Assembly (NCBI GenBank): GCA_001931905.2
Contig: MSJI02000912.1
Location: 50,045-114,044, forward strand
Direction of reading: 5' to 3'
Length of the DNA stretch: 64,000 nt
Source: Cladosporium sp. IMV 00045
Lineage: Eukaryota > Ascomycota > Dothideomycetes > Cladosporiales > Cladosporiaceae
In this document: positions 20,696 to 30,838 of the stretch, piece after piece
Numbering within the stretch: position 1 is the stretch's first letter
How the letters are laid out: each line of letters begins with the position of its first letter
Program-made: the position numbers and the translations under genes
The notes under the pieces: model-generated
What the model saw: only the letters and a program-made list of their open reading frames with translations
The model's database searches: none
What the model was told of the DNA's origin: nothing

Positions 20696-22654
20696 ATGCC
20701 AAACCTAAACCACACACCTGTAATCGTAATGATGGCCAGTTCTGGCACTGGCGACGGACCTGATACGGGAGGCAGAGACGCCAGGATGGATTCCACGTGG
20801 CAGAACAATGAAACCGGTGACGACGAACAAGAAAAAGCTCCTCGAAGAGAGTCACAGCTCAACCCAGTCGCCGCCGAGTTCACGCCTGCGGTTTTCTCTA
20901 ACATGACCAATTTCGCACGACCTCGTTCCAACGTTCAGTCTGCTCCACGTTTCCAGAGCATTGACGAAAGCCCCGTTTCGCCTACGACCAATCTTGAAAT
21001 GGCGCAGGCAGCTCGTCGACAGAGCGGTCTACCCTATCGGTTACACGACTCGGTTCCGGGGAACAAGGTCGCACATTCTCGCGGAGAGGGTTCGTCGAGT
21101 GGTGCTTTGTCGCAGAAGCCACGACGGAAGCGTCAGAAGAACGCTAGTGCTGGTAATGATGAGAGTCCGCGGACTGCTCAGTCGTCACGTCAACAACGTA
21201 CTGGTGCTGGAAATGTTGGGAGAAGGCGGAATGCTCAATCTTCACTTCCGCAAGATAGGATCAACGTCCCTGGTTATCCATATGCGCCCAGGATACCCGG
21301 CCAAACGTTTCAAGCTGTCCCGCAGCAACCTCTTCCGACGCGGCTTGTTCTGCCACAAACTACACCTCGAGTCGTCAATGAGAGCCCTCCTATATCGCCG
21401 ACGGCGAACGATCCTCTCATGCAAACTATTCGGGAACTGGTCCGTCCAGTGGTTCCGTTGTGGATACCGAATTATGCAGCTCAAGCGAGCAATCAGCGAT
21501 TACAGGCACATCACAATGACTTGACACGGACCTATGGACCGGCAGCACCTTTGCCACCGATTATGCGTGAAGCACCTCCACCACCGCAAGATGAGCCCGC
21601 GGCGCCTCAGACGCCGGACGAGCCTGAAATAGCGCCACATGCGCACGATAGCCCCTGGAGGGACACTGCACTGAGCCCTTTGCCTCCCCCGGCACTCGTA
21701 CGCCCTCCAAGGCCGGCACGATTCATCATCGGTCCCAGTGAATCTTCAACTACTGTTGCCTCTCCCTCTCCCGAGAGCAGGTCGCTTGCAGAGCAGCTGG
21801 CGCAAGTACGTGAGAACCGTGAACGTTCGCTCGCAAGACACCTGGCGGATATGCGTGAAAAGCGTGATCGTGAGCTTGAAAGACAGCGCTTGATATATCT
21901 CCAGTTGGGTTTGATCGACATTTCCACCGTTAATCCGAGTCCGGCGCCGCAAGAAACTATGGAACGAAATGAAGCTTTGGCCGTTGGAAGAACTCCCACG
22001 CCTGTTATTGTTGATGGCAGAACGAATGCTCAGCGATACGATGATCCCTTGCCTCAGGTGGACTGGACGCCCGCAGAAGGTGGTGATCCGTCTGGAGCGG
22101 GCAGGCCGATGGCCGTCGTCGAACACGAAAGCTCGCCCGCGCCACGACAGGGAGGCATTTCGCCCTGCCCGAGTTTTACGCTAGCTGCAAAAAGGCCGAT
22201 AGAGACCCAGTACATTTACGGCGCCATGCGCGACCCCGAGCAGCGAATCGACGTCTTAGAACGCGCACGGGATGCCCCAAGCGACGCCTCATCATCTTGG
22301 TTGACCACAGAGCACGGGTCAAACATTGAAGAACCAACAACCGAAGAACCCCAGCCCGAAGAACCCCAAACCTCAGAACCGCCCGTCCTCACGCCCTTCG
22401 AGCCTCTCCCAATTCTAATCCGCGGCCTTCTCCACCCAAGACAAGACCCCGCCCCTCCTCTCACGGCGGAAAGAGGCAGAAGGCGAGACGAGCACCACCG
22501 CCCGGCGGTTTTCAACCTTGATCCCAGAGCGGGGAGTGAGGACGCTGTGGCGTCTTCGCCTGAAAGGCCGAGTAGTCGCACGCAACGCAGAAGGAGGAGG
22601 TGGAGGAGGGAGGAGAGGGGGGAGTCGAGTCATGAGAGTGATCGGAGTCGGTAG
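20696..22654 (+). CDS. PAM2-motif, disordered coiled-coil protein, copy B
   Basis: A single exon of 652 aa, identical in length to copy A despite many substitutions and compensating small indels. The PAM2 motif at residues 53-67 reads SQLNPVAAEFTPAVF and keeps every core position (L, N, A, E, F, P). The coiled-coil segment RSLAEQLAQVRENRERSLAR is unchanged, and the basic and Arg-rich segments are retained. The linkers are more variable, as expected for disordered spacers. Predicted ligand of the poly(A)-binding-protein MLLE domain. The start ATG at 20696 is the first one shared by both copies. Confidence 0.75.
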   Translation: MPNLNHTPVIVMMASSGTGDGPDTGGRDARMDSTWQNNETGDDEQEKAPRRESQLNPVAAEFTPAVFSNMTNFARPRSNVQSAPRFQSIDESPVSPTTNLEMAQAARRQSGLPYRLHDSVPGNKVAHSRGEGSSSGALSQKPRRKRQKNASAGNDESPRTAQSSRQQRTGAGNVGRRRNAQSSLPQDRINVPGYPYAPRIPGQTFQAVPQQPLPTRLVLPQTTPRVVNESPPISPTANDPLMQTIRELVRPVVPLWIPNYAAQASNQRLQAHHNDLTRTYGPAAPLPPIMREAPPPPQDEPAAPQTPDEPEIAPHAHDSPWRDTALSPLPPPALVRPPRPARFIIGPSESSTTVASPSPESRSLAEQLAQVRENRERSLARHLADMREKRDRELERQRLIYLQLGLIDISTVNPSPAPQETMERNEALAVGRTPTPVIVDGRTNAQRYDDPLPQVDWTPAEGGDPSGAGRPMAVVEHESSPAPRQGGISPCPSFTLAAKRPIETQYIYGAMRDPEQRIDVLERARDAPSDASSSWLTTEHGSNIEEPTTEEPQPEEPQTSEPPVLTPFEPLPILIRGLLHPRQDPAPPLTAERGRRRDEHHRPAVFNLDPRAGSEDAVASSPERPSSRTQRRRRRWRREERGESSHESDRSR

Positions 22655-23181
22655 ATGGGCATTGAGATGGGAAGAATGTTGGACGGTAGTTTTATGAAAG
22701 AATCACACACTTCGTTTAATCTCAGTCTTTGAGCACGCCGGAGATGATTCAAACCACATTCAAGGTCGAGCAACAATAAAAATCCGCCAAACCCCACTGA
22801 GTCGCTTTACAAATGTCATTTTTTAAACAAGTTTTTGTTCTGTTTGTGTCGGGTATCTACATCGAATCGTACACTCAATTCCCTCCCACAAAGAGCGCTC
22901 GCTCGCCGGTGACAACTGTGACCACACAGCGTGATGGCGCTCATGACTTCCGTCCCTCGAACCCGATTGTTGTTTTTCCATAATTCCTCACCCATCCCCA
23001 ACGCTCACGCAAGGTATCTCAAGACAGCAAAAATAGAAAATGAACCAATTGACGACACCAGCCTTCCCAAACACCCCCAAGTTGAAAACAAAACGCCCGA
23101 AATAGTACACAGTGACGGCGGCGGACCGAGAGCCCACCCCATTTAGCCAACCAAACAAGAAGGCCAGACGCGAGAAAACGT
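22655..23181. other. Convergent 3' regions (copy B)
   Basis: Corresponds to 6567-7128 of copy A but shows several deletions and substitutions. No gene seen; presumed 3' UTRs of the PAM2 gene and UBA2. Confidence 0.5.
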
Positions 23182-25248
23182 CTAATCGTCGTCGATGAGA
23201 ATCGCGCCTCCATCCTGGCCGATCGACATTTGCACATCCGGCGCGTCGGCTTTGGAGCGCTTCTGCGCCGATTCCAAGCCGTCGTCGAACTTGCGCTTGC
23301 GGTTCTCGCCCAGGCCGTCGGTGGTGGGCGTGTCGTCGGTTTGCACGGGGCGGCCGTTGGAAGTCGGCGTGGCTTGTGTCTGTGTCTTCTGGGGCGCCTC
23401 ATCGAGAGGGACGATGTCGATGTCGTCGACGTCGGCGTGCGCGTTGATGTCGTCGGCGGTGACTTCTGGCTTGGGCTTTTGCGGGATCTGGAGGTCTGCG
23501 AGTTCGAGCTGGGGAGAGCCGAAGTCTTCCAGGTGCGGTGTGGTGGTGAGGACGAGGTCGACGCGGGGTTCGTCGCTGTCGTCGCTGACGGTGATGAAGT
23601 CGCTGTTTGAGAGGCTGACTCCCAGCTCGGAGAGGGGGCGGTCGAGGTTCTCTTCGAGGTCTGGGTCGTAGATGACGCCGACGCTGGTGGAGATGGAGAG
23701 CTCTTCGTGGTTGTACTTGAGGGTCGTTTCGAGTTCTGAGACGAGCTCTGATACGGTTGGTGAGGATTGCTTTGGCATGCGGAGACGGGCGTAGACGGGT
23801 GAGCAGACGGGGCAGCGGGGATTGGGAGGGTGGAGTTTCTCGCTGGTGATGACTCGTTCTGTGCTTCTTGAGTTGAGGAAGACCATTCTCGATCCGCCGA
23901 GGGGTGGATCGTCCTTCCCTGACAGAGTGACGGTGGGGAGACTGTTGTTCGCGGTGGGCTTCGCCATGGCGTCACTCTTGCCGGTCTGGCTCTTCAAGAC
24001 CTTGAATGATTGCATGACCGATAGACTGGCAGTGAGGGCGTTTGAAGTTGCAATGGCTGGGATGATGTTGCCTGCCATCTGCTTGATTTCCCACTCGCTG
24101 TTGGTGGGGATGCCGAAGATGTGTGACCTCAGATTGGCCGCTGAAGAGACGAAGTCCAAAGTATCCTTGTCGTCCTTGTCAAAATCGATCGTTTGCTCAC
24201 CCGCCTGGACGCGACTGCTGAGAATGTCCAAACTGTAGCAGAAGACGGCCAAGTTCTCTTCGACTGACCAAACTCGCTGGTCCTGTACCGCCAGAGTCTG
24301 GCCTACCTTGACAAGATCCGTATCCGCTTTCAGATCGTCGAACTTGAGAGACTCTGGCGGACTGCGACTCTGCCACATCTCATTCATTGATCGCAAGCGC
24401 TCAACATCGTCGTGGAAGACCTTGTCGAAAACAGCCTGCGCGAACTCGCTTGTGCCCATCAAGCCGCGGATCTTTTTCAATGCCTGTGCCTCCTCCCTAA
24501 GCTTGATAACCTCTTCCGCGTTGTCGGCATCTGTGACTGCCACATCTGACGATTCTTCCTCGCTTGTGCCAAAAAGCTCCGGGAAAAGATAGGATTTCGC
24601 CCAGACAATGCAGTGTATGGGCTGGGATGGTGTGGATCTGATGGTGCAGATCGGGAAGCTCTTCTGAACGGGTTTCGGGTTGCAGTCGTAGCATTCGGTG
24701 ACGCCCTTCTGAATGGCCTGGACCTGTCCGTTGAAGCCAGTGGTTCCGCTTTCGATTAGAGGAACATTGGCTGCCAGGCACATGCGGTTGACGTGCTGTC
24801 GAGCCTTGAGGTTGTCCAGTGCATTGAAAACAATGTCGAATCCAGCATAGAAGTCGACATTATACTGTGCGTCGAAGATGTTGCCGTGATGAGCCTCGAT
24901 GTTCGCCGCAGGATTGAACTGGCTCGCTGTTTCCTTCGCGACAATTGCCTTCGGTTTCTTGATGTGCTGCTTCCTGAAGAGGAATTGGCGGTTGAGGTTG
25001 CTCAAGTCGATTGTGTCCAGATCCACGAGGACGATGCCAGGTGCGCGCGCGAGAAGGGTAGGAACGAGCGCCTCCTCACTTGAATCGTTCGACTGAGTGT
25101 ATCCCGTTCCGAAGCCAGAGCAGACCAGATTCTTGAGGAGCTCGCAGCCAATGCCTCCTGCGCCAACCACCAGCACCCTGCTATCTTTGACGCGCTTTGC
25201 GAGCGGTAGGCCGAGCGCCTGGACCATACCGCGGTCTCTCTTCTGCAT
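23182..25248 (-). CDS. UBA2: SUMO-activating enzyme subunit 2, copy B
   Basis: A single exon of 688 aa, the same length as copy A. The GAGGIG nucleotide motif, DLDTIDLSNLNRQFLF, zinc-binding CYDC/CPVC and the thioester cysteine C201 (SFPICTIRSTP) are all present, so the enzyme should be active. The insert of about 24 residues at 48-71 is also present. By eye 31 residues differ from copy A, and 17 of these are in the last 55 or so residues, around the nuclear-signal-like cluster and the acidic C-terminus. Unlike copy A, its upstream DNA is contiguous. Two Uba2 genes in one genome would be unusual, since this is normally single-copy in fungi. Confidence 0.93.
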   Translation of the reverse strand: MQKRDRGMVQALGLPLAKRVKDSRVLVVGAGGIGCELLKNLVCSGFGTGYTQSNDSSEEALVPTLLARAPGIVLVDLDTIDLSNLNRQFLFRKQHIKKPKAIVAKETASQFNPAANIEAHHGNIFDAQYNVDFYAGFDIVFNALDNLKARQHVNRMCLAANVPLIESGTTGFNGQVQAIQKGVTECYDCNPKPVQKSFPICTIRSTPSQPIHCIVWAKSYLFPELFGTSEEESSDVAVTDADNAEEVIKLREEAQALKKIRGLMGTSEFAQAVFDKVFHDDVERLRSMNEMWQSRSPPESLKFDDLKADTDLVKVGQTLAVQDQRVWSVEENLAVFCYSLDILSSRVQAGEQTIDFDKDDKDTLDFVSSAANLRSHIFGIPTNSEWEIKQMAGNIIPAIATSNALTASLSVMQSFKVLKSQTGKSDAMAKPTANNSLPTVTLSGKDDPPLGGSRMVFLNSRSTERVITSEKLHPPNPRCPVCSPVYARLRMPKQSSPTVSELVSELETTLKYNHEELSISTSVGVIYDPDLEENLDRPLSELGVSLSNSDFITVSDDSDEPRVDLVLTTTPHLEDFGSPQLELADLQIPQKPKPEVTADDINAHADVDDIDIVPLDEAPQKTQTQATPTSNGRPVQTDDTPTTDGLGENRKRKFDDGLESAQKRSKADAPDVQMSIGQDGGAILIDDD

Positions 25249-26787
25249 GTTGGGCGGAGTTCTGATTTTGGTGGTGTTGAATCGGGGTATCGACTGGAGG
25301 GTTGCGCGAAGGCGAGGCGAGGATGTTTCCAGCGATGTTTCAGCGCGCGCGGACACAATGATTGAGGTAGGGGTGCCGGCGCAAGGGTTGCACGTGATAG
25401 CACGAGTGAAGAGCTGAATGGGCGCGAGCAGTGAGAGTATAGCCGAGTATCGGGAGTCGCGAAGTCGCCGGGAGCCTGACGTACGCAATCGCAAGCGACA
25501 AGCGAGGCGTAAGACTGCAGACGATTGGGAGGGTGTTCGGCAGGAGAGAGGGGAAGAGGGTGAAGGGAGGAGGGAGGAAGAAGGTGATGATCTTCACAAA
25601 ACGCGCGCGAGACTTTTTCCCCTTCGTCTCTCCGTTTGCTGGCTGTGAGGCTCTGTCTGCCTTTCACTTCTGCCTCCTCTGCGGGCGGCTCTTTCCCAGC
25701 AAGCTCTCGCGTAACTGCCTCGAGCCCCGACCCGTGTTGGTCATTTCCTCATTCGGACGCTGCTCCCGTGCTGACGTCACGCTTCAAGCTTTCACTTCAT
25801 GCGCTTCGACTTCAATTCACTTCATCGTACATTGTCACATGACCGGTTTCGACAGACCGCACATGCTGACGTACAAATGCGATCCTATAAAATACAGTAT
25901 GCGCCTCTCGATCTGCCATCCCGTATGCAAAGTGATGATCCTCCGGTCGCCACTTATCAATACACTCGCGTTTTAATCCCAGTTTAAGCGTCAAACAAGT
26001 TGGCCGGAAAAGGTTCCTTACCCAGCTGAGAGGAGGAGGGCATCGCCGTATTTCAAGCCAGAGCTAGGGATTCGTACCCGTTGTTTCTCGTCGGTGCCAG
26101 GCCGACCAATACACAATACACGCTGGCGCTGTTCTAACCATGCCTACTGTCTGCAACAAGTCAACACCGCAGATGACTGACTCTACAGCCATGCCCGATT
26201 CTACTTTCTCCTTTGCCATGGCCTTTTCCACTAGCTGTCTCGCGGTGGGCAATCTTTGGTCCAAGGACTAAAAGTCAGCAAACTGGACTCCCCTGCACGA
26301 AAGCCATGGCAACATACCAGGAAACTCGCGGCTTTGACCATGACATGTGAAGGATCTGGTCAAAGGCTACAAGGTTGTCCTTCTTCTAACGACCCCCAAG
26401 CCACCATCAAACCTTTACAAGTAGGCCAATGTACCTGGAAAACAGCTCGGGTCACGTCGGGCCAGTGGGCTCTGTTCATGTCGCCAGACACCTGCTCGCT
26501 GGCATATGGCTTTGGTCAATGACTTCAGTCATGCGCTGTGTCCATCTGTTTGCCATTGACCGTATACTTCTGATTATCCCATGGTACCCACCATTGTTCA
26601 TGCAAAAATCCACAACCACATCTTCAACACATTTACCAACTGCTTGAGCCATCAACATCGCAGGATCTAACGATATCGATATCGACATCATCAACAGCTT
26701 CGATTTTGCTCAGCCACTATTGCGACAAATTGAGCACTGCCTCCAAATCTAGTCCGTCGTCATCTTCGAGCACTCCATCAACGATTG
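25249..26787. other. Long intergenic region upstream of UBA2 copy B
   Basis: 1.5 kb. The first 160 bp are duplicated DNA and the rest is unique. Several overlapping frames of up to 220 codons exist but have low-complexity or antisense-like composition and no family features. It presumably contains the UBA2 promoter and that of the gene beginning near 26788. Confidence 0.4.
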
Positions 26788-27342
26788 ATGGAACCTGGTG
26801 ATCATGTAAGCAACAACAATGATGGCGAGCGGCTACTGCCGCAAGGTGCGCAATCGCAGGACGACAATTCTTGGTGGAGGGATGGCCTTATTGATTTCAC
26901 AAATATCGATCCTCATCTTCTCAACTACAATAATGTCCAAGGGGATTCTACAGCTGTACTAGCACCGGCACATGGTCCGCACGCTCAGCACACGACACCT
27001 TCAGGCAATGAGTGGTCGTACCCGGTCGTCGATGAAGCCATACGACGATCATTTACTTCGGGCCCTAACGATTCAAACACCGACCGCGACCACCAAGTTA
27101 CGGTTTCAGTGAATGGACTCGAGCATAGTGAATTTTCCCATATATTGGCCAACGTGGATCTTTTCACTGCGCAGCAAACCACAGCCAACGCTCCAATCAA
27201 TCTCTCCGGTCATCGTCTCGATCTCGCACAATCGCAAGTTGCATTCACAGATCTACCAAATCATTCACAAGCTGGAGATCCGATCTTCTACAATACATAC
27301 TCTCAACCGTCTTATCCCGCACACAGCCACCAACATACATGA
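26788..27342 (+). CDS. Unrecognised ORF, possible N-terminal exon of the next gene
   Basis: 184 codons from ATG 26788 (MEPGDHVSNNNDGERLLPQG) to TGA 27342. The composition is hydrophilic, rich in Asn, His, Ser and Gln, typical of a disordered N-terminal region of a fungal regulator. Its stop overlaps the first ATG of the next ORF (ATGA at 27339-27342) but in a different frame. In a fungus this suggests either one gene joined by an intron not resolved here or by a frameshift, or an annotation gap. No strong donor with matching phase was found near its end; a GTAAGC at 26806 is the best donor-like site. Confidence 0.35.
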   Translation: MEPGDHVSNNNDGERLLPQGAQSQDDNSWWRDGLIDFTNIDPHLLNYNNVQGDSTAVLAPAHGPHAQHTTPSGNEWSYPVVDEAIRRSFTSGPNDSNTDRDHQVTVSVNGLEHSEFSHILANVDLFTAQQTTANAPINLSGHRLDLAQSQVAFTDLPNHSQAGDPIFYNTYSQPSYPAHSHQHT

Positions 27343-28750
27343 ACCAGTCTCTCAGATCTCAACCAATCAAACAATCAACACTCATGACTCCCCACCCCGC
27401 CACATCACCTCCAGAAGAAGCGCCCAAACGCCTCCGCAAAAGACGACGAGAATCTACCGACCCAACAGAAACGCCCGAACCCTCACGTCTCAAACGATCC
27501 TGCGCCGGCTGCGACAAATCCTTCTACTCATCCAAAGACCCCGACCGAATGCGCTGCACGCGCTGCTACGACAAACACGTCAAACACACCGCCGGCCACA
27601 CGACGTACCACTTCGACCCGAACGCCAACGTCGATAGTGCCTGGCTCGCTCTGTACCCGCGCGTGGTTCCGCTCGCCTTACCGGGCGATGATGTCGAATT
27701 TGCCAAAACGCACGACTTGGACTATTGTCGCCGTCTCGTCGAAGCGATCTCACTTCCGTACGTGAGCGACGGGACGGGCTCGAAAGAAGACTTGCAGCGA
27801 GTCGCGCAGCAGACGAAGTTGAACAGAAAACCGTACGATAGCGCGCAGTACCGTGACAATTTGGTCAACGCGCGCGTCCGATTCTTATTCGTACGTACCA
27901 TCCTCAATCCCACATCACCCTCAAAGCCTGCACCACTAACACATCTCCCCCAGCAAATCGCCCTAAGCTACCACGCCGGCGGCCCATCAATGTACGACAC
28001 GGGCGGCGACAACTCGGGCTACGGCGAAGATAGGACGATGAAGTTTTCCGATCGCATGGAGAGGATCATTCAACTCTTGACTGTGAGCATCAACCCACCT
28101 GATTTCTCCCCTCTGTTATCAAGCAACAGCAACTAACTCACAAAACCCCCTCATCAGACCGACAAAGACATCGCCATGGACGTGATCGAAGGCCGGGGCG
28201 TCACGGCGCTGGTGCACAATCCCAATAAATACGAGCGCGTGAGTATTTCTCTTACCTTAAAAGCCCCTTCTTTACACACCCCCCGTCAGAAATCGAACAT
28301 CAGCCGCCAGGCCGTCGCCACGCTATAGCAATCAATCACACGAACTCCAAACCTGACACACCAACAGCGAAAACGCGACAACAAGAAATCCAACGACACG
28401 AAGCAAGACTTGCAGGAAAAAGGCAAGCAGCTGCACATGCTCGAAGCCGAAGCCGTCAGCGCAGACGTCGGCGCGCTGGGGCAGCGTACCCAAGCGCTGG
28501 ATCGCCAAACCCCTTCCCTAACGCTGCATTGTCGATGCCGAGCGATGAGATCCCGCACAACGTTTCTCAGCACGGAATTGCTACGACGTTCGGTGGGAAT
28601 TCTGCTGATGTGGCGCTGCAGCGTCGCTTAGGAAGGGGTGGTGGGTTAGGGAGTTTTTCTGAAGCCGATGCGGAAATCGAGGGCCGGCAGGATGATGGGG
28701 ATTTCGGAGGGGGTGAGTTGGACGGTTACGAGCCGGCGAGGTTTCCTTGA
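27339..28750 (+). CDS. Fungal CxxC zinc-finger-like protein with probable frameshift
   Basis: Proposed exons: 27339-27890, 27954-28082, 28158-28238 and 28368 onward. The introns have GTACGT, GTGAGC and GTGAGT donors, with CTAAC-type branch sites in the first two and CTGAC in the third. Phases agree. The N-terminal part is basic (LRKRRRES), followed by a Cys4 unit CAGCDKSF...MRCTRCYDKHVKH and then a conserved-looking region (FDPNANVDSAWLALYP onward). In the last exon the frame from the splice reaches a stop at 28631. Shifting by one base at the GGGG run (28478-28481) instead opens a Pro/Asn-rich and acidic tail ending at 28750 that looks far more protein-like. Probably a nuclear protein; the family is not recognised. 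The start is uncertain (27339, 27384 or further upstream). Confidence 0.5.
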
Positions 28751-29303
28751 GTGCTGGAGCTTGAGAAGGAAAGACAAGGGTGGAAAGGTTGCGTGAGATG
28801 TATATTGACGGCGGACTGCTGGGGTTTTGCTTTCTTGCAAGCTCTCGAGGCATGTGGGTAGTTTCTCCATTGTAAAGAAATAGGAGTTTTCGATTCGAGC
28901 ATTTGGGGACTTTTTGTTGCTTTAATGTTTCACGCCGACGAGTATGCGATGACAATTGGGAAAGACCATCGTTTGAGATTCTTCGACTTTTTTTTTTTTT
29001 TTTTTGGAATTGGTTTGTTGAATTTACGCGCACGTTGAAGTACAAGAAATATTTACAAACTCCCCCTCACATACTTTCTTTTTTGAAATGCCAGAGAGAA
29101 TCATAACAAGCCCGCCAAAACCCAAAAACAGAGAATCCGAAGATAAGTGGAAAATGAAGAGATCACACAAGCCGTAGCCGCATGAGATGCCGCAAACCAA
29201 GGAACAATAAAACAAAAACGCCATGCATTCAAAAAAACAGTTAATCTTTTTCCAAGATCCTCCTCCTTCCTTCCGTGGCTACATGTCATGATATACGTTC
29301 TTC
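28751..29303. other. Convergent intergenic region with T18 tract
   Basis: Holds the 3' ends of the CxxC gene and MET5. A run of 18 T at 28988-29005 is the only distinctive element; no gene seen. Confidence 0.5.
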
Positions 29304-30191
29304 TTACTCGTCTTCTTCTTCGAGCTCGGCGGTCTGTGAATATGTGTTAGCCAACTGTCAAAGCATCTCAGAAGAAAGCTCAAGATCATTCACTTACGTC
29401 CTCGTGGAAAGCCTTGCCCTCAAGCGTAGGCTTGATCATGCCGATACGGATGGCAAAGTCACCGAAACGCTCGCCGTCGTTGCGCTCAGCGGCGTAGCGC
29501 TTGAACAGCGGCTTGAGGATGGAGAGAATCTCCTCCTCCTTAATGGAGCTGCGGTAGAGTTTGTTGAGGCGCTGGCCGTGGTAGCCGCCGCCGAGGTACA
29601 TGTTGTAGGCGCCGTAGGCCTTGCCGACGAAGGCGACTTCGGCCAGCCAGGGGCGCGCGCAGCCGTTGGGGCAGCCCGTCATGCGCATCACGATGCTTTC
29701 CTGGCGAAGACCGCACTCCTCGATCGCGCCCTCGAGCTTGGAGATCAGCTCGGGCAGGTAGCGCTCGGACTCGGCCATGGCGAGACCGCAGGTGGGGAAG
29801 GCGACGCAGGCGGAGGAGCTGAGACGCAGGGCGGAGAAGTTGGTGTTGTCCAGCTTGTACTTGGCCATCAGCTCCTTCATGAGAGGGAGGTCGGCCTCGT
29901 CGACGCGCGAGAGGATAAGGTGCTGGTTGCCAGTCAGGCGGAACTCGCCCTTGTGCACCTTGGCGATCTCGTTGAGGCCGGTCTTCATGGGGAAGTCGGC
30001 GGTGTCCTCGATGCGGCCGTTCTCGATGAACATGGTGAAGTGCCACTTGCCCTCCTCGTCCTTCTGCCAGCCGAAGGTGTCGACATTGGACTCGAAGTGG
30101 AAGGGTCTGGGCTCCTCGAACTTCTCGCCCCAGTACTCCTCGACCTTCTGCTTGAAGACGTCGGCGCCCATGTTGTCGATGGTGTACTTTA
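29304..30191 (-). CDS. MET5: Sulfite reductase [NADPH] hemoprotein beta subunit, C-terminal part
   Basis: 3' fragment of about 274 residues. Exons are 29398-30191 (open at the gap) and 29304-29333, joined over a GTAAGT/CTAAC/ACAG intron, so the protein ends EDTAELEEEDE. It carries both cysteine pairs that bind the 4Fe-4S cluster and siroheme (CVAFPTC and CPNGC), plus the family segment FHFESNVDTFGWQKDEEGKW. The full enzyme reduces sulfite to sulfide in sulfur assimilation and is about 1,450 residues in yeast, so roughly four fifths is missing upstream. The truncation coincides exactly with the N gap and is an assembly effect rather than a pseudogene. Confidence 0.92.
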
Positions 30192-30211
30192 NNNNNNNNN
30201 NNNNNNNNNNN
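30192..30211. other. Assembly gap (20 N) truncating two genes
   Basis: Exactly 20 unknown bases. On the left the minus-strand MET5 frame and on the right the plus-strand RPO41 frame both run into the gap with their 5' parts missing. Twenty bases cannot hold the missing coding sequence, so the length is a placeholder or the join is wrong. Confidence 0.97.
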
Positions 30212-30838
30212 TGCGATATCGAGAAGATGAGCGTCGTTCTCCGTGATGCCTTTGTCGCCATGCACAGCGAGGACATCATTGGCCGCCTCCGTGAGGAATT
30301 CACTGCCCGTTACAAGGATCACATGTACCTCGCCTCTATCAGCGCTGATAGCGAAGTTGGCCACCAAGTTGCTGCGTTGCGCAAAGCAATGAAAAGCAAG
30401 TCTGGCGATGCCTCTGAACTGGCTCTCGAGCGCGAGCGGCTCCGACTTCTTGCTAGTGAAGACCCCTCAGAGCGCGCGGCAGGCGAGGCCATGGTTACGC
30501 CCGCCACCATCCTACTTTCTCAGGCCGATCAATCAACTCTGGATGTCTGCAAAGACATGAACGGTCAGACTCTCGGCGATATTCCCACCGGCGCCAGCGA
30601 TTTGGACCAAGACAACCCAGGGCCCGAAGACGCGATGGCTGCAGACGACGAGCTTTCTGCTGCGGACCCTGATGCTGCTGCCGGCGTGGCCGATTCCGCC
30701 AAGCCCAAACGCACCTCTGCCCCATTGAAATACGAACGCAAGTTGTACGTCTGGCTACCACTGACTTTCCCGGAGGTTCCTGCCAAGGGCGACTTCGATG
30801 TCAAGAGACTGAGGCAGAGTAAGTACTTCTTCCACTAG
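30212..30838 (+). CDS. RPO41: Mitochondrial DNA-directed RNA polymerase, C-terminal part
   Basis: 208 residues, open at the gap, ending DFDVKRLRQSKYFFH. The opening residues CDIEKMSVVLRDAFVAMHSEDIIGRL follow directly after the motif-C HDS segment of T7-like mitochondrial RNA polymerases, and WLPLTFPEVPAKGDFDV is the conserved C-terminal block. Yeast and human enzymes end in YFFS, so the final His is a small variant. A hydrophilic insert of about 130 residues between the two blocks is low complexity and acidic. The full protein transcribes the mitochondrial genome and is over 1,300 residues; the palm and fingers domains lie outside this window or in the gap. Confidence 0.9.
   Translation, partial: CDIEKMSVVLRDAFVAMHSEDIIGRLREEFTARYKDHMYLASISADSEVGHQVAALRKAMKSKSGDASELALERERLRLLASEDPSERAAGEAMVTPATILLSQADQSTLDVCKDMNGQTLGDIPTGASDLDQDNPGPEDAMAADDELSAADPDAAAGVADSAKPKRTSAPLKYERKLYVWLPLTFPEVPAKGDFDVKRLRQSKYFFH

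Larger units (their letters stand above)
16165..25411 (+). repeat. Segmental duplication, copy B
   Basis: About 9.25 kb matching copy A (about 50-9359) in direct orientation, starting about 16.1 kb further on. It contains a complete set of the same four genes, and the flanking upstream DNA of UBA2 continues uninterrupted past 25411. The left edge is blurred by divergence. The right edge is set by where copy A stops at its gap, so the true duplicated length may be greater. Confidence 0.95.

Noticed and set aside
29777..30838. Single 353-codon ORF spanning the second N gap
   Set aside because: Its left part is MET5 antisense and its right part is RPO41; the join runs only through unknown bases.
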